A DNA stretch of 41,403 nt from an uncultured Blautia sp. (GCA_934394595.1 CAKRRX010000006.1:1-41403), one strand, 5' to 3'; counted from the stretch's first letter, positions 15,650-24,826 are shown. A program made the numbers and translations. The notes: generated by a model not told the origin, from the sequence alone.

Positions 15650-18196
15650 TTGAAAAAGCGAGTAGTAGCAGTGGTCCTTGGAATAATGCTGAGTTTATCC
15701 ATGGGACTGGAAGCAGGTGCAGCAGCATTGGAAGCTGGTTTTGAAGATGGCTTTGCTGCGGAACAGGAGATGGTGCCAGACGAGTCAGAAACACCGGAAA
15801 GTACTGATAGTTCCAGTGAAAACGAGGACAATCAGGAAGCGGATGCTGATTCAGCAGGAGAGCAGGAAACAGAAACTCCTGCAGAGGAAGATTCTGCAGA
15901 AGATTTTGCAGATGGTTTTATTTCAGATGCAGACACGGATACTGTACAGTCAGATGATTTTGAGGCAGATCCGGAAGTGACCGTACCAGTGGAAGTGCCT
16001 GAGGAACAGGCAAACACTACAGGATCAGTCTTTGAGTGGAATGAATGGGAAAAAGCGGAGAATGGCAAATATCGTCTTCGCAAAAAAAGCACAGTTACAA
16101 CCTTAAGTGCAGAAAGTACAGCAGCGGTAGGAGCAGCAGAAACCCAGGAAGCAGCAGACAATACAGAAGTTACAGATAATTCAGAAGTTACAGACGATAC
16201 AGAAGTTACAGATGAAATCCAGCAGGCAGATGCTGCACCTCAGTATTATACCCTGGCAGATGGAATTGTGGAGATCACCACACATAGTGCCAAGGGAATC
16301 AACCATACTGGAAAATATCTGTTTGATGCAGATGGATATCTGGTAACGGGAATCGGAACCACCAGCAGCGGTGAATTTTATTTCACAGCAGCAGAGGAAG
16401 CACAGGCTTACAACGAATATAAGGGAGAGACCATTGCACTTGAGCCGTGGACATCTACTTATGGACAGCTGAAGAAAGATTTCTGGTTCTGGAATGAGAA
16501 GGATGGTACCTTCCGCTATTTCGGAAATGATGGAAAGAAAGTTACAGTTCCACAGCTGGCAGCTCTTGCTCAGTCACAGAATACATACACTGGATACTAT
16601 AAGATCAATGATCACTATTACTGCCTGGACGATAACGGAAAGCCCAGAACAGGCAGCGTGACATTGACAGTAAAGGGCGTTTCAGCTGAGTATTATTTTG
16701 AACCTGCGGAAGATGAGAATGGTATTCCAGGACGTATGTTCCGCGATGGCTGGAAAGTATTTGCTACTGCAAAGGGTGAGCAGTGGAAATATTATGATTC
16801 CGGAGAACTGAATTCCGCTAAAATTGGACAGCTCCTGGTTCATGGAGTGATCACTACAGATCTGGATGGAAGAAAAGACAGTCAGAAGACATACCTTATT
16901 GATAAAAACGGTTACCTTCTCAAGAATAAGATGCAGATTGCATCAGATAAAAAGTACTATTTCACAGACAAGAATGGTGCTGTTTATAAAAATCAGATCG
17001 TTACATATAAGAAAAAACAGTATTATGTAACAGAGTCCGGTGCAAAGGCCACCTGGAAAAAATGCTGGCATCGCTGTCCGGGAGCTGGCAACAGAATGTA
17101 TTATTTTGGCTCTAAGCCAGGACGCATTGTGAAGAAGACCGGCTGGCAGAAAGTTACCAAGTCAAATGGCAAGTTCTATGGCTGGTTCCTGTTTAACAAA
17201 TATGGAAATCATTATTCCAACAAAAAAAGAGGCAGCTATTATTTCAAGGCAGATGGTCGTCTTGCCAGTGGAATTACCGTAATTAATGGAAAGAGTTATT
17301 TTTATACTCCATCTTCCTCCAAGACCAGAAATGGTAAGCTTGTGAAGAAAAAAATGTTTACCTACAAGGGCAAGACCTATTATGCAGGCCGCGATGGTGC
17401 ATTGCGTAAAACTGGCTGGCAGTATATTGATGGAGACTGGTATTACTTCAAGAATATGAACATTGTGAAGAATGCCTTTGTAAAGAAGAATGGAAAGTAT
17501 GGCTATGTAGACAGTACAGGCAGATTCACTACTGGCTGGGTGATCGTAAATGACGCTCAGAACCTGGTACGTTATATCAATCCGGACGCAAAGGGCTTTG
17601 TAAAGAATACTTCCAAGCGGATCAACGGAAAATTGTACTACTTTGACAAAAATGGTTACAGGATTAATGACCTTACAAGCAAATATAAGGGACCATATAC
17701 AGTGGAGGTAGACCGTATAAATGGTGTTATGACTGTATATGCAGATTCTGCAAGAACCATTCCGGTAAAGACAATCCGTGTTTCAGTAGGTAATCCTGGA
17801 ACAGATACTCCTACAGGAAGCTATACACTTACCAGCTATAGCAGATGGCAGCCACTTATGGGACCATCCTGGGGTCAGTATGGTACACATGTAGACGGAG
17901 CCGGACAGGGAGGAATCTTTGTACACTCTATCGCATGCGGTGCTGCAAACAGCTATAACCTTCCGGTTAGTGCTTATTACAGACTGGGAAGCCCGGCTTC
18001 CCATGGATGCATCCGTACCTGTGTGGCTGATGCAAAATGGGTATATGAGCATTGCAATGGTTCCAGAATCTATATCTTTGACGGAACCTACAAATCAAAT
18101 GAATGCTTTAAGGGACCTCTCGGAAGAAGAGCCATCACACCTTTGAAAGGAACAAAGAACGGAGGCTACTACGATCCTACAGATCCGGCAGCATAA
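15650..18196 (+). CDS. Secreted L,D-transpeptidase with cell-wall-binding repeats
   Basis: An 848-residue exported protein. Start is TTG 15650 with AGGAGGAG (15637-15644) 5 bases upstream; the next ATG would cut the signal peptide (residues 1 to about 25). Residues about 30-190 are acidic low complexity, including a 6-residue EVTD(N/D) repeat. About 195-680 contain many aromatic cell-wall-binding repeats (W-Y-Y-F-x-N-G-x type, e.g. TGWQYIDGDWYYFKN). The C-terminal ~140 residues are a YkuD L,D-transpeptidase domain with SHGCIR, catalytic Cys787 and His785. Such enzymes make 3-3 peptidoglycan cross-links or attach proteins. Followed by a strong terminator; the gene ends the cdaA-side operon. 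Confidence 0.92.
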   Translation: MKKRVVAVVLGIMLSLSMGLEAGAAALEAGFEDGFAAEQEMVPDESETPESTDSSSENEDNQEADADSAGEQETETPAEEDSAEDFADGFISDADTDTVQSDDFEADPEVTVPVEVPEEQANTTGSVFEWNEWEKAENGKYRLRKKSTVTTLSAESTAAVGAAETQEAADNTEVTDNSEVTDDTEVTDEIQQADAAPQYYTLADGIVEITTHSAKGINHTGKYLFDADGYLVTGIGTTSSGEFYFTAAEEAQAYNEYKGETIALEPWTSTYGQLKKDFWFWNEKDGTFRYFGNDGKKVTVPQLAALAQSQNTYTGYYKINDHYYCLDDNGKPRTGSVTLTVKGVSAEYYFEPAEDENGIPGRMFRDGWKVFATAKGEQWKYYDSGELNSAKIGQLLVHGVITTDLDGRKDSQKTYLIDKNGYLLKNKMQIASDKKYYFTDKNGAVYKNQIVTYKKKQYYVTESGAKATWKKCWHRCPGAGNRMYYFGSKPGRIVKKTGWQKVTKSNGKFYGWFLFNKYGNHYSNKKRGSYYFKADGRLASGITVINGKSYFYTPSSSKTRNGKLVKKKMFTYKGKTYYAGRDGALRKTGWQYIDGDWYYFKNMNIVKNAFVKKNGKYGYVDSTGRFTTGWVIVNDAQNLVRYINPDAKGFVKNTSKRINGKLYYFDKNGYRINDLTSKYKGPYTVEVDRINGVMTVYADSARTIPVKTIRVSVGNPGTDTPTGSYTLTSYSRWQPLMGPSWGQYGTHVDGAGQGGIFVHSIACGAANSYNLPVSAYYRLGSPASHGCIRTCVADAKWVYEHCNGSRIYIFDGTYKSNECFKGPLGRRAITPLKGTKNGGYYDPTDPAA
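16163..16216 (+). repeat. 18-bp tandem repeat inside the L,D-transpeptidase gene
   Basis: GAAGTTACAGA occurs at 16166, 16184 and 16202, an exact period of 18 bases (three copies), encoding the EVTD repeat of the acidic linker. Being in-frame, length changes here would alter linker length without breaking the gene. Confidence 0.8.
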
Positions 18197-18210
18197 TAAA
18201 ATGATTTCTA

Positions 18211-18247
18211 AAATCCCCTTCTAAATAAAATGGAAGGGGATTTTTTT
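18211..18247 (+). terminator. Rho-independent terminator after the L,D-transpeptidase
   Basis: AAATCCCCTTC (18211-18221) pairs perfectly with GAAGGGGATTT (18233-18243), followed by a T-run to 18247. Confidence 0.9.
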
Positions 18248-18314
18248 GACTGTAAATGGAAAAGCATTGCAAAGCAGGGATAGTTTCAAGATTTTATTGT
18301 TTCGTAGAATAACA

Positions 18315-18343
18315 TTGAAATTTCATAATGGAAACTGTATAAT
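18315..18343 (+). promoter_or_regulatory. Strong sigma-A promoter of the GH25 gene
   Basis: TTGAAA (18315-18320), a 17-base spacer and a perfect TATAAT (18338-18343). The leader to ATG 18414 is about 65 bases. With no terminator between the GH25 gene and rfbC, this promoter may also feed the polysaccharide cluster. Confidence 0.85.
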
Positions 18344-18413
18344 AAGTAAGTAACACATTTTTAACATTCTTATGGGGAAAGACAGCCTTGTACAGGCTGA
18401 TCAGGAGGGAAAG

Positions 18414-19970
18414 ATGAAAAGATGGAAGAAATGGCTGTCAGCCGGGTTACTGACAGTAATGATAGGGGCTGGAATTGCTACAGGCAGTGTGTCTGATACA
18501 TACGCTCAGAATATGCCTTATGACAGAAGTGATAATGTGGCACCTGAGGAACTTGTACCACAGGTTGGTGACTCGTCTTCTAAAAAAATAAATAAAAATG
18601 CATGGAAAAAGATTGATGGTGTCTGCTATAATGGCAGCGGAAAGAAAATAGAGGGAGCCATTACCAGAGGAATTGACGTGTCTGAATGGCAGGGAAAGAT
18701 CGACTGGCAGGCAGCAAGCAAGGACATAGATTTTACTTTTATCCGCATTGCCCACAGCACCACACATCTGGATTATACCTATGACTATAATATAACAGAG
18801 GCAGAAGCAGCAGGCGTTCCCGCAGGAACTTATGTATACAGTACTGCCACTACCAATGCCCAGGCACTGGCAGAAGCTCAGCTTGCTATCCGTAAAATGC
18901 AGGGACATAAGATTTCCTATCCGGTGGCTTTTGACCTGGAAGATGAACCAACTATGGGAAAATGCTCCCCTACCGAAATCTCCAAGATGGCACTCACATT
19001 CTGCGATGAGATCAAGAAAGCTGGATATACGCCGATTCTGTATATGAATCTGAACTGGTACAATAATTATATTGACTGGAGCGTTTTAGAAGGATCAGGA
19101 CTGGATGTCTGGATCGCATGCTATGGTGATACCATTCTTGCGCCCAGTACAGATAAGTACAGATATACCATCTGGCAGTGTACTGCCGGAGATGAAGTTC
19201 CAGGTATGAATCCTACCAAGAAGCTGATCAGCGGAGTGGGAGATTACAATAACGTAGATCTGAACTTTGGTTTTGTAGACTATACCACACGTATCGCGCC
19301 AAGATGGAACTCGTTGGCCAGCTACACTCCGGCTACTAAGCCGCTGTATGCTGATTCCAGACATGGCTGGGTGACCAGCAATGGCAAGAAATACTATTAT
19401 GCCAATGGAGAAAAGGTTACCGGCTGGAGAAAAATCAGTGGAAAATACTATTATTTCAGCGAGACCGATGGCCAGTTATACAAGAGCCGTCTGGTGGTGT
19501 CAGATGGAACAGCCTATTATGTGGATAAAAAAGGTGTCCGGGTAAAGGATAAGCTTGTCACCAGGAAAAAGAAGACCTATTATCTTGGCACAGATGGAAA
19601 AGCCCTCACAGGAGTGAGAAAGATAAACGGCAAATATTATTACTTCAGCCCGCAGACTTTTGCAATGCAGAAGAATTATAAATATGTCACTCCCAAAAAG
19701 GCCATCTACTATTTTGATGCAAATGGTGTCAGAGTTAAGAATCAGTTTGTTGCGATCAAAGAGAATGGAAAATCCCATGTATATTATTTTGGAAGAAATG
19801 GGAAGGCAGTAAAAGGCTGGAAAACCATCCGTGGAAAAAAATACTATTTCTATGGTGGAAAGGGTAGTATGGCCGGAGTGCGGGCACAGCGCACCACTTT
19901 GACCAGTTCAAATGGAACTGTATCTGTATTTAATAAATATGGAGTATGCACTAAGCAATACAAAAAATAA
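18414..19970 (+). CDS. Secreted GH25 muramidase with cell-wall-binding repeats
   Basis: A 518-residue exported protein. The signal peptide covers about residues 1-31 (basic start, hydrophobic LSAGLLTVMIGAGIATG, cut near TYA-Q). Residues about 84-285 form a glycoside hydrolase 25 (lysozyme) domain: GIDVSEWQG (Asp88), then FDLE (Asp174, Glu176, the expected catalytic carboxylates), and YMNLNWYNN. Residues about 310-518 are aromatic cell-wall-binding repeats resembling those of the upstream L,D-transpeptidase (e.g. GWRKISGKYYYFS). ATG 18414 is preferred over ATG 18372 because AGGAGG (18403-18408) is 5 bases upstream. It probably cleaves MurNAc-GlcNAc bonds during wall remodelling. Confidence 0.93.
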   Translation: MKRWKKWLSAGLLTVMIGAGIATGSVSDTYAQNMPYDRSDNVAPEELVPQVGDSSSKKINKNAWKKIDGVCYNGSGKKIEGAITRGIDVSEWQGKIDWQAASKDIDFTFIRIAHSTTHLDYTYDYNITEAEAAGVPAGTYVYSTATTNAQALAEAQLAIRKMQGHKISYPVAFDLEDEPTMGKCSPTEISKMALTFCDEIKKAGYTPILYMNLNWYNNYIDWSVLEGSGLDVWIACYGDTILAPSTDKYRYTIWQCTAGDEVPGMNPTKKLISGVGDYNNVDLNFGFVDYTTRIAPRWNSLASYTPATKPLYADSRHGWVTSNGKKYYYANGEKVTGWRKISGKYYYFSETDGQLYKSRLVVSDGTAYYVDKKGVRVKDKLVTRKKKTYYLGTDGKALTGVRKINGKYYYFSPQTFAMQKNYKYVTPKKAIYYFDANGVRVKNQFVAIKENGKSHVYYFGRNGKAVKGWKTIRGKKYYFYGGKGSMAGVRAQRTTLTSSNGTVSVFNKYGVCTKQYKK

Positions 19971-19999
19971 ATATAAAAATTGATAAGAGGAGTATTAAA

Positions 20000-20554
20000 A
20001 TGGGAAAAATTAAAGTAACAAACTGTGATGATATCGAAGGACTGAAAGTAATCGAACCTACTGTATTTGGAGATTCCAGAGGCTATTTTATGGAGACATA
20101 TAATTACAATGATTTCAAAGAAGCCGGAATTGATGTGGAATTTGTGCAGGACAATCAGTCCAGTTCCAGATACGGTGTGCTTCGCGGGCTTCATTTTCAG
20201 TTAAACTATCCGCAGGATAAGCTTGTCCGCGTGGTAAACGGAGAGGTATTTGACGTTGCAGTAGACCTGCGCGAAGGCTCTAAGACCTATGGAAAATGGT
20301 ATGGAGTGGTTCTCTCTGCGGAAAATAAGAAACAGTTTTTTATTCCAAAGGGATTTGCGCATGGTTTTCTGGTGCTGTCTGAGAATGCAGAGTTTACTTA
20401 TAAATGTTCTGATTTTTATCATCCAAATGATGAGGGCGGTCTGATCTGGAATGACCCGGATATCGGTGTAAAATGGCCTATTCCGGAAGGCATGGAGCTG
20501 ATTTTTTCTGATAAGGATCAGAAATGGGGAAGCTTTAAGGAACTTCAGAGATAG
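20000..20554 (+). CDS. rfbC: dTDP-4-dehydrorhamnose 3,5-epimerase (RfbC/RmlC)
   Basis: RfbC epimerises dTDP-4-keto-6-deoxyglucose at C3 and C5, the third step to dTDP-L-rhamnose. The 184-residue cupin protein has VFGDSRGYF, the catalytic His65 in VLRGLHFQ, the FIPKGFAHGFLVLS block and Tyr140 in CSDFYHP, all typical of the family. AGAGGAG precedes ATG 20000. The other rhamnose genes (rfbA, rfbB, rfbD) are not in the window, so they must be elsewhere. It opens the polysaccharide cluster only 29 bases after the GH25 gene, with no terminator between. Confidence 0.96.
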   Translation: MGKIKVTNCDDIEGLKVIEPTVFGDSRGYFMETYNYNDFKEAGIDVEFVQDNQSSSRYGVLRGLHFQLNYPQDKLVRVVNGEVFDVAVDLREGSKTYGKWYGVVLSAENKKQFFIPKGFAHGFLVLSENAEFTYKCSDFYHPNDEGGLIWNDPDIGVKWPIPEGMELIFSDKDQKWGSFKELQR

Positions 20555-20564
20555 GAGACTGTAA

Positions 20565-21380
20565 ATGCAGAATACGATTTTTTCCCTGCCGGCGGATTTG
20601 TATAAAAACCGCCGGCTGGTTATGAAACTGGCTAAAAATGACTTTAAAACCAGATATGCCGGATCCTATTTTGGTACCTTCTGGGCATTTGTCCAGCCAG
20701 TTGTGACAATTTTGGTATACTGGTTTGTTTTCTCTGTGGGCTTCCGCTCCAATACTGACGAGCTGGGAGTCCCCTTTGTGCTTTATCTGGTTGCGGGAAT
20801 TGTTCCGTGGTTTTTCTTTTCAGATGCACTTTCCGGAGGTACCAATGCACTGCTGGAATATAATTATCTTGTAAAAAAAGTGGTTTTTAATATCAGCGTG
20901 CTGCCAGTGGTTAAGATTATTTCCGCATTATTTGTACATGGCTTTTTTATCATGCTGGCAATTATCCTGTACATGTTTAACGGAAGATTCCCAGACTGGT
21001 ATTATCTGGAAATTCTGTATTACAGTGCATGTACCTTCTTTCTTGTGCTTGGACTGTGTTATGCCACAAGTGCTATTGTGGTACTGTTCCGTGACCTGAG
21101 CCAGATGATTTCCATAGCTTTGCAGGTAGGCGTATGGCTTACTCCGATCATGTGGGTGGCAGAGAGCATGATTGGTACAGACAGACTTCTGTACAAGATC
21201 CTTCAGTTGAATCCTATGTTCTACATTGTATCCGGTTACAGAGATGCATTTATAATCAAAAGATGGTTCTTTGAAAGACCTGTTTGGACTTTGTATTTCT
21301 GGGGAGTTGCTATTATCTGTTTTATATTTGGAAACTGGGTATTCAAGCGATTACGTGTTCATTTTGCAGATGTTCTGTAG
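20565..21380 (+). CDS. wzm: Polysaccharide ABC exporter, permease (Wzm/TagG type)
   Basis: The 271-residue protein has about six membrane helices and the ABC-2 polysaccharide-exporter architecture. Its amphipathic N-terminal segment LAKNDFKTRYAGSYFGTFWA is characteristic of the Wzm/RfbA/TagG family, as is the conserved LNPMFYIVSGYRDAFI near the C-terminus. With the ATPase downstream it should move a finished undecaprenyl-linked glycan across the membrane. Start ATG 20565 follows GGAG closely, 10 bases after rfbC. A teichoic-acid TagG role is an alternative, but the surrounding rhamnose and GT2 genes favour a polysaccharide. Confidence 0.94.
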   Translation: MQNTIFSLPADLYKNRRLVMKLAKNDFKTRYAGSYFGTFWAFVQPVVTILVYWFVFSVGFRSNTDELGVPFVLYLVAGIVPWFFFSDALSGGTNALLEYNYLVKKVVFNISVLPVVKIISALFVHGFFIMLAIILYMFNGRFPDWYYLEILYYSACTFFLVLGLCYATSAIVVLFRDLSQMISIALQVGVWLTPIMWVAESMIGTDRLLYKILQLNPMFYIVSGYRDAFIIKRWFFERPVWTLYFWGVAIICFIFGNWVFKRLRVHFADVL

Positions 21381-21436
21381 AGAATATTTGAAAAATCAGC
21401 AGAGAATATTATGAGAAACACAAGAAAGGAAATATT

Positions 21437-22690
21437 GTGGAAAGTAAGAATGCCATTGAAATAAGAAATCTGTCGAAAATGTATAAGCTGTATAACAAAC
21501 CTTCTGACAGACTGAGGGATTCCCTTGGACTTAGCAGAAAGAAGCGTTACAAAGAGCATTATGCGCTGCAAAACATAAATTTTGATATACATGAAGGGGA
21601 ATGTGTGGGCATCATTGGAACCAATGGGTCCGGAAAGTCCACAATTCTGAAAATCATTACTGGTGTACTGTCACCTACGGAAGGTACTGTTACGGTAAAC
21701 GGCCGTATTTCCGCACTCCTGGAGTTGGGAGCTGGATTCAATCCTGAGTATTCCGGAATGGAAAATATTTATCTGAATGGTACCATGCTGGGCTTTTCAG
21801 AAGAAGAAATTGATTCCAGACTGGATGAAATCCTCAGTTTTGCAGATATTGGAGATTTTGTGAACCAGCCGGTAAAAACCTATTCCAGCGGAATGTTCGT
21901 GCGTCTCGCATTTGCAGTGGCCATTAACATTGATCCGGAAATTCTTGTGGTAGATGAGGCTCTTTCTGTAGGGGATGTTTTTTTTCAGTCCAAGTGTTAT
22001 CACAAGTTTGAGGAATTTAAAAAACAGGGAAAAACCATTTTATTTGTAAGCCACGATTTGGGAAGTGTTTCCAAATACTGTGACAGGGTGATTCTTCTGA
22101 ATCAGGGAGAAATGCTGGATGAAGGTACTCCTAAGGCAATGGTGGATATGTATAAGCAGCTTCTGGTTCACCAGGATCCTGTGAAGCAGGCAGAGAATAC
22201 AGAACCTGAGGGAAATTGGAAAGACGGTTTCCAGGTGAATCCCAATACGTTGGAGTATGGAGAAAAACAGGCCGAGATCAGGGATTTTGTGGTAGTGGAT
22301 TCCAGTGGCCGCCATACCAACACCATTGAAAAAGGTTCGGAGTTTGAGATTAAAATGCGGCTCCATTTTAATGAAAGTATACAGCAGCCCATTGCCGCAT
22401 TTACCATAAAGAATATTCAGGGAACGGAGATTACCGGAACCAATACCATGTATGAGGGAATCAATATAGAGCATCCGGATGCAGGAAGAGAGTGTGTGGT
22501 TACCTTTCGGCAGAAGATGGATCTGCAGGGTGGGGAATATCTGATTTCCTTTGGCTGTACAGGATATCGAAATGGCGATTTTACAGTATTCCATCGTCTG
22601 TATGATGCTTGCAATGTGACTGTAGTATCTGCAAAAAATACAGTAGGATTTTTCGATATGAATTCTGTGGTGTCAGTGGAGGAAAAATAA
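21437..22690 (+). CDS. wzt: Polysaccharide ABC exporter, ATPase with C-terminal extension (Wzt type)
   Basis: The 417-residue protein has an ABC ATPase domain (residues 1 to about 245): Walker A GTNGSGKST (61-69), signature YSSGMFVRLAFAVA, Walker B ILVVDEALSVGD, and the switch His in FVSHDLG. Residues about 265-417 are a beta-rich extension (EYGEKQAEIRDFVVVDSSGR, FTIKNIQGTEITGTNT). In Gram-negative O9a-type systems this Wzt domain binds the modified non-reducing end of the glycan and licenses export. Translation starts at GTG 21437 with AAAGGA 6 bases upstream. A methyltransferase and a kinase-like gene follow directly. Confidence 0.95.
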   Translation: MESKNAIEIRNLSKMYKLYNKPSDRLRDSLGLSRKKRYKEHYALQNINFDIHEGECVGIIGTNGSGKSTILKIITGVLSPTEGTVTVNGRISALLELGAGFNPEYSGMENIYLNGTMLGFSEEEIDSRLDEILSFADIGDFVNQPVKTYSSGMFVRLAFAVAINIDPEILVVDEALSVGDVFFQSKCYHKFEEFKKQGKTILFVSHDLGSVSKYCDRVILLNQGEMLDEGTPKAMVDMYKQLLVHQDPVKQAENTEPEGNWKDGFQVNPNTLEYGEKQAEIRDFVVVDSSGRHTNTIEKGSEFEIKMRLHFNESIQQPIAAFTIKNIQGTEITGTNTMYEGINIEHPDAGRECVVTFRQKMDLQGGEYLISFGCTGYRNGDFTVFHRLYDACNVTVVSAKNTVGFFDMNSVVSVEEK

Positions 22691-22693
22691 AAG

Positions 22694-23620
22694 ATGCAGG
22701 AAAAAATCGGAAAAGTAACGTTAGATTACGAGTTTTATCCAGGCAGGGATCTCTATAGCGACGGGCCAGTAGAAGAGGAACTTCTGGAAATTGCAAAAAA
22801 TTATAAAGAAGAAGAACTGAATCAGGTCATAGCGAAGAAAAACAGCTGGCCGATTCTCTATCATTTTTCCCATATCCGGCAGAATATTCTGGAGTGGCTT
22901 CCCATTACAAAGCAGGATAAAGTACTGGAAATCGGGTCTGGCTGTGGTCCGATAACCGGAGTCCTTGCCCGAAAAGCCAAAAGTGTGGATTGCATTGACC
23001 TGTCAAAAATGCGTAGCACTATCAATGCCTATCGAAACCGTGAATGTGATAATGTAAAGATCATGGTGGGGAATTTTCAGGATATTGAGGGCAGCCTCAG
23101 GGAAAAATACGATTATATTACACTGATTGGAGTTTTTGAATATTCCGAAGGGTATATAGGAACGGAGCAGCCATACGTGGAGATGCTGCGCCGGATCGCA
23201 GGACATCTTGCACCTGGGGGAAAACTGGTGATTGCCATTGAGAACCGACTTGGCCTGAAATACTGGGCCGGATGTACCGAGGATCATGTTGGAAAATATT
23301 TTGAGGGCCTGGAAAATTATCCGGATACCAAGGGCGTTAGAACCTTTTCAAGAAAGGAACTGCAGGATCTGGTTGCAGCAGCCGGGAATTTTAAAACTAC
23401 TTTCTATTATCCTTATCCGGATTACAAATTTCCAATGACCATTTATTCTGATAAACGACTGCCCCAAAAAGGGGAATTAAAGGATAATTTTTGTAATTTT
23501 GACAGATACAGGATACAGCTGTTCAATGAGTCAAGAGTGTATGACTCACTGGTGGATGCCGGTCTTTTTCCGGAATTTTCCAATTCATTTCTGTTACTTG
23601 TGGAAAGGAACGAGAACTAA
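22694..23620 (+). CDS. Class I SAM-dependent methyltransferase, polysaccharide cluster
   Basis: A 308-residue protein with a Rossmann-fold methyltransferase core: SAM motif I VLEIGSGCGP (residues 77-86), the acidic residue after strand 2 (VDCIDLS), and DYITLIGVFEY as motif IV. An N-terminal ~70-residue helical part and a C-terminal ~100-residue extension surround it. It starts 3 bases after wzt, and its stop overlaps the next ATG (TAATG at 23618-23622). I infer that it methylates the glycan or its terminal phosphate, based on the neighbouring kinase-like gene and the extended Wzt; the substrate is not visible from sequence. Confidence 0.88.
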   Translation: MQEKIGKVTLDYEFYPGRDLYSDGPVEEELLEIAKNYKEEELNQVIAKKNSWPILYHFSHIRQNILEWLPITKQDKVLEIGSGCGPITGVLARKAKSVDCIDLSKMRSTINAYRNRECDNVKIMVGNFQDIEGSLREKYDYITLIGVFEYSEGYIGTEQPYVEMLRRIAGHLAPGGKLVIAIENRLGLKYWAGCTEDHVGKYFEGLENYPDTKGVRTFSRKELQDLVAAAGNFKTTFYYPYPDYKFPMTIYSDKRLPQKGELKDNFCNFDRYRIQLFNESRVYDSLVDAGLFPEFSNSFLLLVERNEN

Positions 23621-24825
23621 TGGGGGAGATCATTTTCAGCAAATATTCCAATGAAAGAAGCCGTTGTTTTGCTATACGCACAGATATCCTTGAGGAAAAA
23701 GATGAAAAGTGGGTGGAAAAAACAGCGCTATATCCGGAAGGACAGGAACATGTAAAAAATATTCCTTTGTGGAGCCACAAGCTGAATGAGCTTTGCAGTG
23801 AAATCTCTTTTTGCGCAAATAAATGTGAGCAGATAGAAAATGGTATCCGTTTGGAGTATATAGAAGCCAGGAGTCTTGGAGAGTACCTGGATTCCCTTCT
23901 TGGAAAAGGCCGGATAGAGGAGGCGCAGCATGAGCTTATGAAGTATCTGCAGCAGGTAAAAAGGATATACAGCCATAAGCCATTTACTATGACCGAAGAT
24001 TTTGAAAAAGTTTTTGGAAAAGTAGAGCTTCCGGAGAACCTGACCTGCGCGGATATTACAGATATTGATATGATCTGTGATAATATTATGCTTACAGACC
24101 CCATCACCATAGTAGATTATGAATGGACATTTGCATTTCCGGTTCCATGTGAATTTGTTCTTTACAGGATCATTCATTACTATGTTCAGACGCATAAAAC
24201 ATTGCGTACTGCAGTTGGAGAAGAAATGCTGTATGAGAAATTTGGCATTACAGAGGAACAAAGGAAAGGCTTCGTCCGCATGGAAGAAGGATTTCAGAAA
24301 TATATCACAGGAAAGCATATTCCCATGAGGGAGATGTTTGCAGATATGACACCTGGTACGATGGTCTTTTGCAACCCAAATGGAAGTACTCTTCAGGTGT
24401 TCTTTGGCAATTGGGCAGAGGGATATCAGGAGCAGAACTCTGTAAGAAGAGCAATTGAGGGAAATATGGTAAACTGTGAGATTGATCTGCCAAAATGCTG
24501 CGAAATACTTCGGATCGATCCAGGGGATGAACCCTGCGCAGTCCACATAAAAGAGATGAAATTTGATGGCCAGCCAGCCTCTCTGGAGAATGTGACAGTA
24601 CCCCAGGGAGTGATCTCAGGTGACTGGGTATTTATCTCGAAATATGATCCGTTTATTACGGACATTCCTGTGCCAAAGGGGGCCAGGAAGCTTGGCCTGA
24701 AGTGGGAGATACATCCAGAGAATCAGGATATGCTGACCGGCATATGTGATATGGGAATGAAGAATTCAAACAGATTTCACATTCCCAATATATACAAAAA
24801 GGTGGCAAAAAAGAAAGGAAAATAG
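23620..24825 (+). CDS. Kinase-fold protein with C-terminal beta domain, possible glycan kinase
   Basis: A 401-residue protein. Residues about 1-250 look like a divergent protein-kinase/aminoglycoside-phosphotransferase fold: candidate Lys34 (WVEKTAL), hinge-like LEYIEARSLGEYL (78-90), catalytic-loop Asp150 with Asn155 in DMICDNIML, and metal-binding Asp166 in IVDYEW. Residues about 255-400 are beta-rich (GNWAEGYQEQ, GDWVFISKYDPFI) and resemble the N-terminal part of the following glycosyltransferase. This is a motif-level reading; no family was matched with certainty. Translationally coupled to the methyltransferase (TAATG). Its likely job, by analogy with WbdD, is phosphorylating the glycan end. 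Confidence 0.7.
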   Translation: MGEIIFSKYSNERSRCFAIRTDILEEKDEKWVEKTALYPEGQEHVKNIPLWSHKLNELCSEISFCANKCEQIENGIRLEYIEARSLGEYLDSLLGKGRIEEAQHELMKYLQQVKRIYSHKPFTMTEDFEKVFGKVELPENLTCADITDIDMICDNIMLTDPITIVDYEWTFAFPVPCEFVLYRIIHYYVQTHKTLRTAVGEEMLYEKFGITEEQRKGFVRMEEGFQKYITGKHIPMREMFADMTPGTMVFCNPNGSTLQVFFGNWAEGYQEQNSVRRAIEGNMVNCEIDLPKCCEILRIDPGDEPCAVHIKEMKFDGQPASLENVTVPQGVISGDWVFISKYDPFITDIPVPKGARKLGLKWEIHPENQDMLTGICDMGMKNSNRFHIPNIYKKVAKKKGK

Positions 24826-24826
24826 C

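Noticed and set aside
16163..16216. Possible CRISPR-like periodic repeat
   Set aside because: The 18-bp units are contiguous, in-frame coding repeats with no spacers.
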